From the NCBI GenBank assembly GCA_002726865.1, contig PBSW01000084.1:1-64000 (forward strand): a stretch of 64,000 nucleotides of DNA, given 5' to 3'. Source of the DNA: Candidatus Bathyarchaeota archaeon. GTDB taxonomy: Archaea > Thermoproteota > Bathyarchaeia > TCS64. This document shows positions 53,374-63,089 of this stretch, piece by piece; position 1 is the first letter of the stretch, and the number at the start of each line of letters is the position of its first letter. The notes beneath the pieces were generated by a model. It had not been told where the DNA came from and did not search any database. It saw nothing but the letters and a program-made list of their open reading frames with translations. The translations under genes were made by a program, and so were the position numbers.

Positions 53374-54453
53374 TTAATTCTGATAGCACATTAACATCAT
53401 CTTACCAGAGGATCCCTGTCTGCTGCATTCGTTGCAGCTGATACAGGTCGCCTCCAGTTGACTTGTCTCAAGGCTCCTGACCAATTCGGGCTCCCTGATG
53501 AAGGGTCTACTCATAGAGATCATCTCTGTAATGCCCCTCTCGAGGAGAGCCTCCATACATCTTCTAGTCCTGATCCCGCCCACCAAGCCCATCGGCGTGG
53601 GGCTTATTGCTTTATGGATCTTCTCAGCGTGACCGGCAAAGTTTGCCTCGGAGAACCTTGGATCATCAGATTTCCCTCTCGTCCGGCGGAGCTCTCTGAC
53701 CTGCCCCATGCCTCCCCCGCTTATCTCAATAAGATCCATGCCGCGTTTAGCCATAGCTAAAGCGACCTTGACACTGTCCTCGACAGTGAAGCCATCGGGG
53801 CTGAAGTCGTCACAGTTCATCTTGATGAGAACAGGGAAGGAGGGGCCAACCCTATCCCTTATCTCGTCGTAAACCTCGATCAGGAAGCGCATCCGGTTTC
53901 TGGGGCTCCCCCCGTACTCATCAGTCCTACCATTGGTGAGTCCTGATAGAAATTGAGAGACTAAATATCCATGAGCCCCATGGATCATTACCCCATCGAA
54001 TCCAGCGTCCATGGTCCGCTCCGCCGCGTCGCCGAAGGCGTCCACGATCCCGTGTATCTCATCACCCGTCAGGGCCCTTCCCTCCCAGCCCTTTTCCCGA
54101 TACTCGGAGGGCCCTGCTCTGTCAACGATGCTCTTGTATCCGCCGTGGTTAAGCTGGGTGATGATCTTGCTGCCGTACATGTGGACGACGTCAGTGAGCT
54201 CTCCAAGCTTGTTGACGTGGGCTTCGCTGCTGATCCCGGCCATCCCAACGTGTGCCTTTCCTGAGTTCATGACATATGTGTGTCCCTTTATGATGAGGCC
54301 GACGCCTCCCTTCGATAGGTTTCCATAGAGCCTGATGATCTCGGGGCGGACGATCCCTCTTTCATCAGACCAATAGGAGGTAGTGGCGGACCTCATGAAG
54401 CGATTCCTGATCTCCATAGACCCGAGAATAAATGGCTTGAACAGGTCGGACAT
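53374..54453 (-). CDS. Old yellow enzyme family NADH:flavin oxidoreductase
   Basis: 359-aa FMN TIM barrel. FMN and substrate residues in MRSATTSYWSDERG near the N-terminus, HGAHGYLVSQFLSG with the conserved His pair near residue 160, and GGIRTRRCME near 295. The C-terminal Cys group (CISCNEC and a later Cys) resembles the 4Fe-4S site of 2,4-dienoyl-CoA reductases, but the C-terminal FAD/NAD domains are absent. It probably reduces an activated C=C bond; physiological substrate unknown. Confidence 0.87.
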   Translation of the reverse strand: MSDLFKPFILGSMEIRNRFMRSATTSYWSDERGIVRPEIIRLYGNLSKGGVGLIIKGHTYVMNSGKAHVGMAGISSEAHVNKLGELTDVVHMYGSKIITQLNHGGYKSIVDRAGPSEYREKGWEGRALTGDEIHGIVDAFGDAAERTMDAGFDGVMIHGAHGYLVSQFLSGLTNGRTDEYGGSPRNRMRFLIEVYDEIRDRVGPSFPVLIKMNCDDFSPDGFTVEDSVKVALAMAKRGMDLIEISGGGMGQVRELRRTRGKSDDPRFSEANFAGHAEKIHKAISPTPMGLVGGIRTRRCMEALLERGITEMISMSRPFIREPELVRSLETSQLEATCISCNECSRQGSSGKMMLMCYQN

Positions 54454-54679
54454 AATTCATTATTATTTTAGAAGGCAAGCTAGATTTAGAAGCTTCGCTA
54501 GTGAAAAAGGATGGACATTATCGAACGTATTTGTGTGAGTAAACCTTCTTTGCACGTGGTTTTATCCAGATCCTCTGTGTTTCAGACTTAAGGTCTTGAG
54601 AATATCATGGCTAGTATTGAATCAGGATTATAGAGAAGAATATGAAGAGCCATTACAAAAAAAGGGATAGGTTATCACT

Positions 54680-55633
54680 TTGAAAATTCACCTTGGGATA
54701 TACATCCCTATGTACGGGGGATGGCTGAGAGGCGTCGACGAGGGGGAGAAAGAAGCCACGTTTAAGTACGCAGCTAAAGCAGCCATCAAAGCCGAAAACA
54801 TTGGCATCAAATCCATCTGGGTCCCGGATCACCTCCTGAACCCCCTGAAGGGAGAGTCCGCGAACGCTTTAGAAGCCTGGACTACATTAACCGGGTTGGC
54901 CGCGCTTACGAGCAAAGTTGAGTTATTCCACACCACTATCTGTCAAGGCTTCAGGTATCCCGCGGTTCTTGCCAAGATGGGGGCTACTATCGACGACCTT
55001 TCCGGGGGCAGATTCAGATTTTCACTCGGAGCCGGCTGGTATAAAAGGGAGTTCCAAGCCTATGGGATTCCTTGGGATGACCACGACACAAGGATTGCTA
55101 GGTCGAGAGAGCAGATCGAAATCATCAAATCTCTATGGACAACTCCCAAGACGAACTATAAGGGCCAATTTTTCGAAATAACTGATGGAATTGTAGAGCC
55201 CAAACCCATACAGAAACCGTACCCCCCCATTTGGTGGGGAGGGGAATCTGAAGACTCTAGGAGGCTAACCGCCGACCTAGCAGATGGATGGCTCATAAAC
55301 GCATCAACTTTGAAGGCGGCAGGGGAGAAAACCAGGGATATGAACGCGAGGCTCGACGAAAAGGGGAGGAGACCCATCCAGATCTCAATCCCAGGCCACA
55401 TATTCATCGGAAAAACCGATGAGGAAGCCCGGAGCAGAGTTGTAAAGCTTACAGGGAATAAAACAAGCCTTGCAAAGTCTATCCTCAATAGGGGTTTCGT
55501 GGGGTCTCCGGAGACCATCGTAGATAGGATCCAAAAGCTCTCGGACCTCGGCATCGATTACGTGATCTTCCAAGTGTCCCCCGCCCTAAAGGCATTAGAA
55601 GAGATTGAGGAGAGCTTGATCCCTCTCCTATAA
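54680..55633 (+). CDS. LLM-class flavin/F420-dependent oxidoreductase
   Basis: 317-aa luciferase-like TIM barrel. Typical segments: WVPDHLLNP near residue 50, LSGGRFRFSLGAGW near 110, PPIWWGGES near 180, GSPETIVDRI near 275. In archaea such proteins use reduced F420 or FMN; which one cannot be read directly. TTG start, with a 13-codon upstream ATG frame (54640) whose TGA overlaps the TTG, possibly a short upstream ORF. Confidence 0.88.
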   Translation: MKIHLGIYIPMYGGWLRGVDEGEKEATFKYAAKAAIKAENIGIKSIWVPDHLLNPLKGESANALEAWTTLTGLAALTSKVELFHTTICQGFRYPAVLAKMGATIDDLSGGRFRFSLGAGWYKREFQAYGIPWDDHDTRIARSREQIEIIKSLWTTPKTNYKGQFFEITDGIVEPKPIQKPYPPIWWGGESEDSRRLTADLADGWLINASTLKAAGEKTRDMNARLDEKGRRPIQISIPGHIFIGKTDEEARSRVVKLTGNKTSLAKSILNRGFVGSPETIVDRIQKLSDLGIDYVIFQVSPALKALEEIEESLIPLL

Positions 55634-55666
55634 TCTAGAGTTCGTAAATATAGCTCTGTTCTATAT

Positions 55667-56098
55667 TCAGCCCGAAGTGAAGCTCATAATCCTCTCTGCG
55701 ATTCGCTCCATTTCAGCCTGGTCCGGCCTCGTGAGACTCGGAGAATGGTCCTGAATTATTCCGCCCTTGTCACCTTTCCCCCTGGGGATTACGTGGATGT
55801 GAACATGAGGTACCTCCTGACCACTCGCCTCTCCATTATTTATGCTAATGGTGCTCGCAGGAGCTCCCACAGCCAACTGGATCTGCCTAACAATCATGTG
55901 AAGTGTTCTGAAGAGGTAACGAGCGTCCTCCTCGGGGAGATCCTCAACCAAGGATATGTGGGCCTTCGGGATGACTAGGGTATGGCCAGGGCGCAAGGGG
56001 TGAATATCAAGGAACGCGAGGGTCTTTTCGTCTTCATAGACCTTGTGAGAAGGGATCTTTCTCTTGATGATTGCGCAAAAGACGCAGCCATAAGACAT
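55667..56098 (-). CDS. HIT family nucleotide-binding hydrolase
   Basis: 143-aa histidine-triad protein that cleaves nucleoside phosphoramidates or dinucleotides. The triad HVHIHVIP lies near residue 98, with CVFCAII at the N-terminus, a zinc-type CxxC found in many HIT proteins. Ends 33 nt after the convergent LLM gene. Seven bases separate its ATG from the stop of the DUF362-ferredoxin gene, so it is probably cotranscribed with it. Confidence 0.93.
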   Translation of the reverse strand: MSYGCVFCAIIKRKIPSHKVYEDEKTLAFLDIHPLRPGHTLVIPKAHISLVEDLPEEDARYLFRTLHMIVRQIQLAVGAPASTISINNGEASGQEVPHVHIHVIPRGKGDKGGIIQDHSPSLTRPDQAEMERIAERIMSFTSG

Positions 56099-56105
56099 AT
56101 TCTAT

Positions 56106-57233
56106 TCACCTCACTTGAGGCGCGCTACTCGCGACCCCTTCCTTGTTAGCTTCTGTCCTTACTACCATAAGTGCTCCGCTAGGGCAGAGCTCGATGCAGC
56201 AGAAGCACTGGATGCATTTCTGGTCATGGAACTGGGGGATGCCAGCCATGGTGATAGCGTCTCCAGGGCAGACCTTAGCGCAGGTCCCGCAGCTCGTACA
56301 CTTATAGGGGTCACACTCAATAGGCATCCTGATGTCTAGGAACATCTGCCCGTCTTGGTGGATCTGAGGCTTCCTAAAGGGCCTCAATACCTCGAAAATG
56401 GGCGTACCGACGACCTCAACCTCATCAAGGGAGGATGGCCCCAGACCCCTCTCGGATGCGATGTAGGTAGTCCCCACCTCTAAGGGGTTCCAGGCCATTA
56501 ACGCAGCCCCAACGAGGTCTACCGCCACTGTATCCCTACCGGCGATGATGACTCCGAGTTCCACGGGATCCCCTGAAGCAGGGCCCTCTCCCTCCATCGC
56601 GACTACAGCATCCACTACGTTGAGACAGACCTGCCCCCGGATGGCCTGGTAGATGTCTACGAGAAGGTGACTGAATCTTTCGGAGGAGTTGCCGGTCTGG
56701 ACGTGATGATGGGCTTTAGTGCCCCCCTGCTGGAGACCAAATAGGTTCTTAACACCGCATGTGAGGGACGTAAGTACATGCGTCTTGAGCTTCGGGACGC
56801 TTACAATGCCATCGCACTCTAAGGCAAATTTGGGAAACCAGACCTCCTTCAGTATCTCCCCGTCGGGATTGAGGATCCGGACCGGCTCCTCACGGTCCAG
56901 CAAGTTAATCTCAACACCAGACTCATCGCAGAGCTTCCTAATCCCAAGGCCGTCGAAAACTACTTCCGGCCTAGCATATGAAGACATTGCGGGGCACTCC
57001 CCTACGACCGGTTTAGCGCCGGCTTCCTTGATTAACTCCGCTATGGTCATGAAAACACGGGGGTCGGTGGTGGCCCCCTTTTCGGCGCTCTTGACCATAA
57101 AGAGGTTTGGCTTGACGAGAAATGACTCCCCAGGCCCAAAGAAGGTTTCTATACCTCCGAGAAGACCGATTGCCTCCCTGACAGCGTCCTCCACGCTCTC
57201 TTTGACCTTGACCACCGCAACCCGAGGTTTCAT
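56106..57233 (-). CDS. DUF362 domain protein with two 4Fe-4S clusters
   Basis: 375 aa. The N-terminal DUF362 domain (about 1-290) has FLVKPNLFM near residue 40 and KTHVLTSLTCGVKNLFG near 152. The C-terminal ferredoxin domain has CTSCGTCAKVCPGD and CIQCFCCIELCPSG, ligating two 4Fe-4S clusters. Function of DUF362 is not established; an electron-transfer-linked reaction is inferred. Complete, unlike the DUF362 remnant at 37207. Confidence 0.87.
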   Translation of the reverse strand: MKPRVAVVKVKESVEDAVREAIGLLGGIETFFGPGESFLVKPNLFMVKSAEKGATTDPRVFMTIAELIKEAGAKPVVGECPAMSSYARPEVVFDGLGIRKLCDESGVEINLLDREEPVRILNPDGEILKEVWFPKFALECDGIVSVPKLKTHVLTSLTCGVKNLFGLQQGGTKAHHHVQTGNSSERFSHLLVDIYQAIRGQVCLNVVDAVVAMEGEGPASGDPVELGVIIAGRDTVAVDLVGAALMAWNPLEVGTTYIASERGLGPSSLDEVEVVGTPIFEVLRPFRKPQIHQDGQMFLDIRMPIECDPYKCTSCGTCAKVCPGDAITMAGIPQFHDQKCIQCFCCIELCPSGALMVVRTEANKEGVASSAPQVR

Positions 57234-57448
57234 GGATCAAACATCTGTAGAGGTAAAATAAAAAACTGAGGCAGAAAAGCGACGCAAGATATTGGGCCTT
57301 CTGGAGTGAGCGCTGCAAACACAACTATTTTAAAGATCAATAGACTCTCGTTGAGAAAAAACTTAAACCAATACAGTCAAGGTATTATTTTGCGGAAAAG
57401 TAAATATTAGTTTTTCAAAATTCAAAGGGGAAAGTCAAGGAGATAAAG

Positions 57449-58294
57449 TTATTTCTTGAAGGCGTTTGGGACGGGTATTGTTTTCCATATTTTGATGAAG
57501 TCGACGAAGAAGCTAACGCGCTCCTCGAAACGTATGTTGAATTCCTCCGGGTCTGCATTTCGCGGGTCATTGGTCCCATACACCCCGGTAGATGTAAAAT
57601 CGATGTTCATCGGTTGCATTGTAGCGTTCCGGACCTGGCTCACGAGTTCAAAATCTTCCCTGTCGGGGTCCATGAACTCGTAGAGCTTCGGGTGCATCTT
57701 AAGGGTGGGTGTCCAGTCATCGAGGCGCCACATCTCCACCAGCTCAGGAAAGAGTGAGAGGGCCATAGAAGTCTCCGTGGGCCCAGAGTGGACGTCCCAA
57801 TATCTCTTCTGTCTATCCGCGTAAATTTTTGCGAGTTTAGTGTTGCTGGGACCATTGGGCTGGGCTACCATGACATTAAAGTATTCCTTGGCGAGGCGAG
57901 AGGTGAGGGAGAAGATGTCACTGTTTCCACCGTGGTGGTTGGACATCACAAAACGTTTCACCCCGTGGTCTGCGAGGCACTCTATGGTGTCCATGAACAC
58001 TGCAAGGAGTGTGTCCTCCTTTAGAGTCACAGTCCCCCTGTAGCCCATGTGGTGGGGGCTGTATCCAGGCCAGCACGGGTTAAAGCAGAGGCTGTTGGTA
58101 CGCTTAGCTATTTCATAGATAAAGCGGGTAGCCCCGAGGCTGTCCATACCCAGAGGAAGATGAGGCCCATGCTGCTCGATGGAGCCCATCCCTAGGATAA
58201 TTACGGGCTCGGGCTCGTTATCGATCCAGTCCTCGAACGCGGGGCGGGTAAGCTCCCAGAGCCAGAACTTTTTCAATTTACCGTTTTCTGACAT
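57449..58294 (-). CDS. Creatininase family amidohydrolase
   Basis: 281-aa metal-dependent amidase-fold protein. Metal ligands in GSIEQHGPHLPLGMD near residue 38, SNHHGGNSD near 118 and HSGPTETS near 168 match the Glu-His-Asp-His-Glu set of the creatininase/ArfB/MftE family. Members open small cyclic amides, including FAPy in archaeal riboflavin/F420 synthesis. Here a neighbouring dead D-aminoacylase and MFS gene hint at amide catabolism, though the substrate is unproven. Confidence 0.87.
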   Translation of the reverse strand: MSENGKLKKFWLWELTRPAFEDWIDNEPEPVIILGMGSIEQHGPHLPLGMDSLGATRFIYEIAKRTNSLCFNPCWPGYSPHHMGYRGTVTLKEDTLLAVFMDTIECLADHGVKRFVMSNHHGGNSDIFSLTSRLAKEYFNVMVAQPNGPSNTKLAKIYADRQKRYWDVHSGPTETSMALSLFPELVEMWRLDDWTPTLKMHPKLYEFMDPDREDFELVSQVRNATMQPMNIDFTSTGVYGTNDPRNADPEEFNIRFEERVSFFVDFIKIWKTIPVPNAFKK

Positions 58295-58515
58295 AAGTTC
58301 ACCTAGAAAATAAAGAGATAAGGGGATTTAATGGGTTCGAAATGACTAAGCTAATCTCTTTTCAGAACTTTTTCTGTCATTCTCCCTGTGTGTTCCCCGG
58401 CCTATTAGAGGACCTCCCCAATTACTCCTAAAGGGTCAATGTCCACCGAGAAGCTCATCATCGCTCTGGCAGGAACGAAGTCATTGACGTCCAAAATAGT
58501 CTTTGGGTCTTAAGA

Positions 58516-58960
58516 TCATGAGAGCCTCTCACATCCCCCAGGAGATGATCCCTCAGTTGTGAAGTCAACGGTCCTTGTAGGGAGGCTTGTCATATTCATC
58601 ACGGCCTCATGGAGCTCTAGCATATCTTTCTCCCTGATGAAGTGACCTAAGCCCCAGGGGAACATACAGTAGAGCCTTGGAGGAAGGGCAAACATGTGTG
58701 CGGTAAGGGACCACTCACGGAAGGGGACTATACAGTCCGAGGCCATGGTGAACTTTGGAACTCAAGGAATATGTCGATAACCTCAGAGCTTTGGTTAATG
58801 TTAAAGACGTCAAATTCCCCCTTAAGCTTTCGGAGGCTAGCTTCAGTTATGTTCCAAGAACAGCTTGAAGATCAGGGTCTCTGAGTATTCATCCAGTTTC
58901 TCAACGACGTCGGCGTGCGGCGAGGGATAGGGAAACGTAAAATGGTACATGATCCCCATG
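58516..58960 (-). pseudogene. Decayed D-aminoacylase/N-acyl amino acid deacylase
   Basis: The clearest piece (58746-58516) reads SDCIVPFREW, MFPWGLGHFIRE and HEAVMNMTSLPTR, the C-terminal signature of D-aminoacylase-type amidohydrolases (SD, F..LG.FVRE, EAI.KMTSLPA). Upstream codons KGEFDVFNINQ and VIDIFLEF fit the same family but need frame changes, with stops between. The N-terminal metal-binding half is absent. It overlaps nothing intact and runs into the divergent MFS start. Confidence 0.6.
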
Positions 58961-58973
58961 AGAGTCTCGCTCG

Positions 58974-60179
58974 GTGATCAATATAGAAGAGAACCAAAAG
59001 AGAGGGCTTGCCAGGCTCATGAGCCCTAGCCTGGTCATAATGATCCTTACCCACACGTTAGTCCATGCCGCGGGAAACATGCGCGACACCCTCTTCCCCC
59101 TCCTTAAGATGGAGTTCAGCCTCACAAACCAGCAAATTGGCCTCATTGTTGCTATTCCAAGCCTCCTTCAGTTCCTCTTTTCCGTCCCCAGCGGGATCAT
59201 CTCCGATAGGTTTGGGGCAAAGAAGCTCATTGGGGCGAGCATAGTGATAGCTGCAGCGGGTGCCTTCCTAGGGAGCGTCTCAATGACTCCCCTGATGTTC
59301 ATTGTCGCCTCCACCCTCCTAACCCTCAACTCCACTCTCTACCATCCCCCAGCCCAAAGCTACGTCTCTGACATTGCGAGCCCCCAGGACCGCTCTAGGG
59401 TCCTTGGGATCTGGTTCACCGGGGGTACCACGGGAGTAAGCTTGGGCCCCCTCTCCATCACCATACTTATGGGGGTTCTCGCATTTACCTGGCGACAGAT
59501 CTACAGCTTCTGGGTCATCCCCATCCTCTTAGGACTCGTAGGTCTCTATTTTCTGAAGCCCCCCACAGAGATGGTGGAGAAGGAAATCAGAAAATCCTGG
59601 GAAAATGAAGAGACCGTGGACACCCTCCTCAACTCCAACATGATCCTCCTCCTCATATCGGGTACAGTAAGGCGTTTCGGAGGAGGCCTCTCTGCCGGAT
59701 TCATGACTATCTGGCTTGCTGAATCCCAAGGATGGAACATCAGCCAGATCGGATTGATGCTAGCAGTCGGCTCCCTCGTCGGCCTTGTCGCAAGCCCCCT
59801 CGGGGGGGAGCTCGCCTATCGATACGGGGACAAAAAACTGTTTGGGTTCACCTTATTCGGCTCATACGCATTCTTTGCCCTCGCCTTTTTCCTCAAGGGG
59901 TACTGGCCCTTTATGCTCGCCTACATCATCCATAGATTCTTTGGCATCCTCGGCATGCCTGCCAGCATGACCCTCACATCAAAGCTCTCTCCTCCCAAGC
60001 AGAGGGGCGTTGGCTTCGCCCTCTCATCCATACCTGAGAATGTAATGAGACCCGTAGCCGCGATACTCGCCGCGGTCATCGCTGACACCTACGGACTCTA
60101 CCCCATATTCATCACAACCTCAGCGATATACTTCATAGGGCTTGGGATATTCCATTTCGGGGTGCGAATTGAAGAATAG
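58974..60179 (+). CDS. MFS transporter
   Basis: 401-aa carrier with about 12 helices. Loop SGIISDRFGAKKL after helix 2 is a clear MFS signature; a second loop GELAYRYGDKK lies in the other half. GTG start. The decayed deacylase lies immediately upstream on the opposite strand, so the carrier may once have imported acylated amino acids; this is inference. Converges on the CapA gene. Confidence 0.88.
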   Translation: MINIEENQKRGLARLMSPSLVIMILTHTLVHAAGNMRDTLFPLLKMEFSLTNQQIGLIVAIPSLLQFLFSVPSGIISDRFGAKKLIGASIVIAAAGAFLGSVSMTPLMFIVASTLLTLNSTLYHPPAQSYVSDIASPQDRSRVLGIWFTGGTTGVSLGPLSITILMGVLAFTWRQIYSFWVIPILLGLVGLYFLKPPTEMVEKEIRKSWENEETVDTLLNSNMILLLISGTVRRFGGGLSAGFMTIWLAESQGWNISQIGLMLAVGSLVGLVASPLGGELAYRYGDKKLFGFTLFGSYAFFALAFFLKGYWPFMLAYIIHRFFGILGMPASMTLTSKLSPPKQRGVGFALSSIPENVMRPVAAILAAVIADTYGLYPIFITTSAIYFIGLGIFHFGVRIEE

Positions 60180-60224
60180 TCCGTTAAGTTCTCCCGCCCG
60201 CGCAACAAAGGAGAAATAGAAAGT

Positions 60225-61535
60225 CTAAACCTTCACGATTCCGATGCCATTCTCTATGTTGATATCTGTCCCGTAAGGCTCAGAAAGTTTCTTTATAATC
60301 CCCACTATCTCAACACCCTCCTCATTGTCGACGAACATGGGTCTCCCCCTCTGGCTTCTGGACTTGTCCTGCCCTAGCTCCACAGGGTATAGGGTCAAGC
60401 TGTTGAGTCGATCCCCCTCGAATTCCATGAAGGGGATGACACTGATCCAATACTTCCTGTCCTTAGTGAACCACTTGGAGTCTGGCCACCCAGGCCTCTG
60501 GGGCGCATTCTGTCGAGCGTCATAAGCCTTTGAGGGTGTCCCTTTGTAGGGATCGAGCTTGTATCTCTCATAAAAGTCAGCAGGCATCTTGAAAACGGTC
60601 TCATTCTGGAAGATAAAGTCCCCTAGGCCATAGAAGATGGGCTTGCCGTCCCGGACCTCAATACCCCTCATAGCGTGGTGACCATGGCCGATAAAAGCAT
60701 GAGCACCCGCGTCGATGACCTCTCGGGCGAAGGTTTCGATGAACTCCGCCGGCTGCTCAAGGTCATGCGGGAGCCCCTCGTGGGCGTGGAGGCTAAAGAG
60801 CACCCAGTCTGCCATCCTAGCAGCGTCCCCGATCGACTCAAGGTTCCCTGCCATATCCTCCGCATGAGGCTTTGTATGCATCCCGACATCGTCTCCCACA
60901 ACGAATTTCTGGCGCAAAAAGATATGAGCTCCATCTGGCTGTACAAGGCCGGATATCCCCAACTCTAACTCGAGCTCCTTGATGGCCTCAAGACTTTCCT
61001 CTTTCACAGTCCACCAAGTTTTAAACCTCAAGGGGTTCAGCCCAGGCCTCCCAGAGAGATCCCTCCGGGCATCCCCTGCTCGACCGAAAGAGGCAAATGT
61101 CGATGACGCCGAGACAAGCGCAACCCTGCCTTGGGGGTACTCCGCGTATGCGGGCGCCCGAGCCTCGGCGAGGTCCTTTCCGGTGCCGGAATGGAGCACC
61201 CCGGCGAGGTTGAGATAGTCCCGAGTACTAAGGAGCCCCCCGTAGAGGTAGTCAAGACTATGATTGTTAGCAGTAGAAAAAATGCTAAAGCCCATCCACA
61301 TGAGCTCATCGATGATGTGTGGAGGCGCTCGGGTGTAGGTGCCCCCGGACTCAGCTGAGGGCCAGACCCCGTCCTCGTTAGCACCATAATCGTGAAGCAG
61401 CATCTCATGGTTGGTGAACGCTATGTCCGCGGACCTGATGAGGCTGACCATATCAAGAAACTCGGGCTCAGAGTGGACGCTCTGTCTCATAGTAATCAAG
61501 GAGTCTCCCGTTGCCACTAAGCGGATATTCTTCAT
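60225..61535 (-). CDS. CapA-family metallophosphoesterase-like protein
   Basis: 436 aa with the CapA/poly-gamma-glutamate synthesis fold related to metallophosphatases: ATGDSLI at the N-terminus, FTNHEMLLHD near 40, FSTANNHSLDYLYGG near 85, FSLHAHEG near 248 and GHGHHAMRGIEV near 283, then FYGLGDFIFQN. In bacteria the family supports capsule polyglutamate; in archaea the role is open. No signal peptide. The ATG is at 61535. Confidence 0.86.
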   Translation of the reverse strand: MKNIRLVATGDSLITMRQSVHSEPEFLDMVSLIRSADIAFTNHEMLLHDYGANEDGVWPSAESGGTYTRAPPHIIDELMWMGFSIFSTANNHSLDYLYGGLLSTRDYLNLAGVLHSGTGKDLAEARAPAYAEYPQGRVALVSASSTFASFGRAGDARRDLSGRPGLNPLRFKTWWTVKEESLEAIKELELELGISGLVQPDGAHIFLRQKFVVGDDVGMHTKPHAEDMAGNLESIGDAARMADWVLFSLHAHEGLPHDLEQPAEFIETFAREVIDAGAHAFIGHGHHAMRGIEVRDGKPIFYGLGDFIFQNETVFKMPADFYERYKLDPYKGTPSKAYDARQNAPQRPGWPDSKWFTKDRKYWISVIPFMEFEGDRLNSLTLYPVELGQDKSRSQRGRPMFVDNEEGVEIVGIIKKLSEPYGTDINIENGIGIVKV

Positions 61536-61855
61536 TAGGATACTTCCAAATGAAGCATAGACCTTACCTGATAAAATATGCTCGAACTTTTGCGTAGCCC
61601 TTAAACGGAGATTGGATCTATCGTGTCATTCTTGTAGAGAGCCCACTTTCAAAAACTCAACTCTAGCCCTACGGAGAAAAGCAAGTGATAAACGATCAGT
61701 AGCAAAAGTCTACTTTACGGTTTAGGCTTCAATACTAGAGATTATGAAAGAATTGTACAGGAAATATTGGTGAATGGTCCTGTGTATTAATTTAAGGGGA
61801 AAGGTCCAACCATAGAATTATTAAACCTGAACCCCTAGATAAAGTTCGGATAAAT
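61536..61855. other. Divergent intergenic region
   Basis: 320 nt between capA-like (minus) and the small membrane protein (plus). Holds an AT block aattattaaa at 61816-61825, about 35 nt before ATG 61856, likely its TATA box. No other gene seen. Confidence 0.4.
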
Positions 61856-62107
61856 ATGGCTAATGACCGAGCACTCGGTGGAATAATATTCCTGGGAAGT
61901 CTCTTAGGTATCGGGATCTATTGCTGGTTGCTGTTTATATCGCCGTGGGGTGACCTAACTATCAAGGTTTCGGCACTCCTCGCTGTAGGGATGGTCCTCC
62001 TCATTATAGCGTGGATCGGGTACACCCTGGCAACGACGCCCCCTCCTATGCCCCTAGAAAATTTTGACGTGGATACAGAAACTAAGGAAGAAAAAGCCTC
62101 AAAATAA
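61856..62107 (+). CDS. 83-aa two-helix membrane protein
   Basis: Two hydrophobic helices (about residues 8-30 and 38-60) joined by SPWGDLTIK, then a Pro-rich turn TTPPPMPLEN and an acidic/basic cytoplasmic-type tail. This layout recurs in small archaeal membrane proteins of unknown function. ATG with a TATA-like block about 35 nt upstream. Confidence 0.62.
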   Translation: MANDRALGGIIFLGSLLGIGIYCWLLFISPWGDLTIKVSALLAVGMVLLIIAWIGYTLATTPPPMPLENFDVDTETKEEKASK

Positions 62108-62170
62108 GATTCTAAAGTAAAGAATTTCTTTGATGGGCCCGGCGAGAAGGGAATAGGATTTATACCACTT

Positions 62171-62180
62171 TTTTATATAA
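62171..62180 (+). promoter_or_regulatory. Strong TATA box before a micro-ORF
   Basis: ttttatataa is centred 25 nt upstream of ATG 62200, the exact spacing for a leaderless archaeal transcript. Confidence 0.5.
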
Positions 62181-62199
62181 ATCGATACTCAGATAGCTA

Positions 62200-62313
62200 A
62201 TGAATTTAACTTTTGCTAGTCAGCCTAAGAAGTTGATGATTGACTCCAGATTAGAACTTGATCGTTTAAAAGAATATAAGGCACGATTCAAACAGACGGG
62301 GGTTTCTAGCTAG
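62200..62313 (+). CDS. Possible 37-aa leaderless small protein
   Basis: ATG-TAG frame encoding a basic, helix-prone peptide (MNLTFASQPKKL, then RLELDRLKEYKARF). Supported by a strong TATA box 25 nt upstream. No family recognised. It ends 46 nt before the convergent PHP gene stop. Confidence 0.38.
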   Translation: MNLTFASQPKKLMIDSRLELDRLKEYKARFKQTGVSS

Positions 62314-62358
62314 ACATTGCCTCAACACAGAGAGAGTGAAAGCGTCGACCCGCTTGAA

Positions 62359-63051
62359 TTATTGGCTTGGTGAATGTGTTTCTGCAGTGTCACCGGTACT
62401 TTTACCCTTTCTCCTGTTCAGAAACGATGATAAATGGACAAACCTGCTAGAATGACGCCCCTGAACGATGGTGTTAATTGGATTCTGCTTTTTCAACTTA
62501 ACATGAATCTCCTCAAGTGACCCGCAGTCAAAAAGTGTTCGTGCGTTCCCCACCTCACGAATTGTGTGAGCGTCGCTGCCTCCAATCCTATGTAGATTAA
62601 GATCTTCCGCTACTTTCTCCGCTTTCTTATTGAATCTAGATAAAACGCACCTAGAGTTAAACACCTCAACGGCGTCTATTCTGGCCTTGAGGCTCTCCCT
62701 ATCTAGAAGATCTATCTGGGGGGTATCACTGCGGAGACTGTCACAAGGATGGGGGAGCACTACAACTCCGTCCTGACTCTGGATCTCATCGATCGTTTCC
62801 CAGAAGCCTTGGCTTTTTATCATTTCATTTAGGAACAGCCCGATGATGGACCCGCGATCGGTGGTCCTCTCGATTCCCTGGATGATCTTGAGACTATCGA
62901 CATTGGAAAAGCTCCCCCAACCTCTAGTGGTATCATGATCTGTAACAGCTATGCCATCTAGCCTCCTTATCTTGGCTACGTGGATTAACTTGCGCGGATC
63001 AATGCAAGCATCAAACGAATATTTAGTGTGGACATGAAAGTCGATTATCAA
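62359..63051 (-). CDS. PHP domain phosphoesterase
   Basis: 230-aa PHP-fold metal phosphoesterase. Metal ligands DFHVHTKYS at the N-terminus, VTDHDTTRGW near 36, LPHPCDS near 98, and IGGSDAHTIRE near 158. Such stand-alone proteins hydrolyse 3',5'-nucleotide or small-molecule phosphates. Start is TTG 63051, since the metal motif begins at once. A TATA-like tccttttaaa is centred about 35 nt upstream and a perfect inverted repeat overlaps its outer edge, so regulation by a dimeric repressor is possible. Confidence 0.85.
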   Translation of the reverse strand: MIIDFHVHTKYSFDACIDPRKLIHVAKIRRLDGIAVTDHDTTRGWGSFSNVDSLKIIQGIERTTDRGSIIGLFLNEMIKSQGFWETIDEIQSQDGVVVLPHPCDSLRSDTPQIDLLDRESLKARIDAVEVFNSRCVLSRFNKKAEKVAEDLNLHRIGGSDAHTIREVGNARTLFDCGSLEEIHVKLKKQNPINTIVQGRHSSRFVHLSSFLNRRKGKSTGDTAETHSPSQ

Positions 63052-63089
63052 ACTCTGCCGGGTCTCCTCATGAAAACAAGTTTAAAAGG

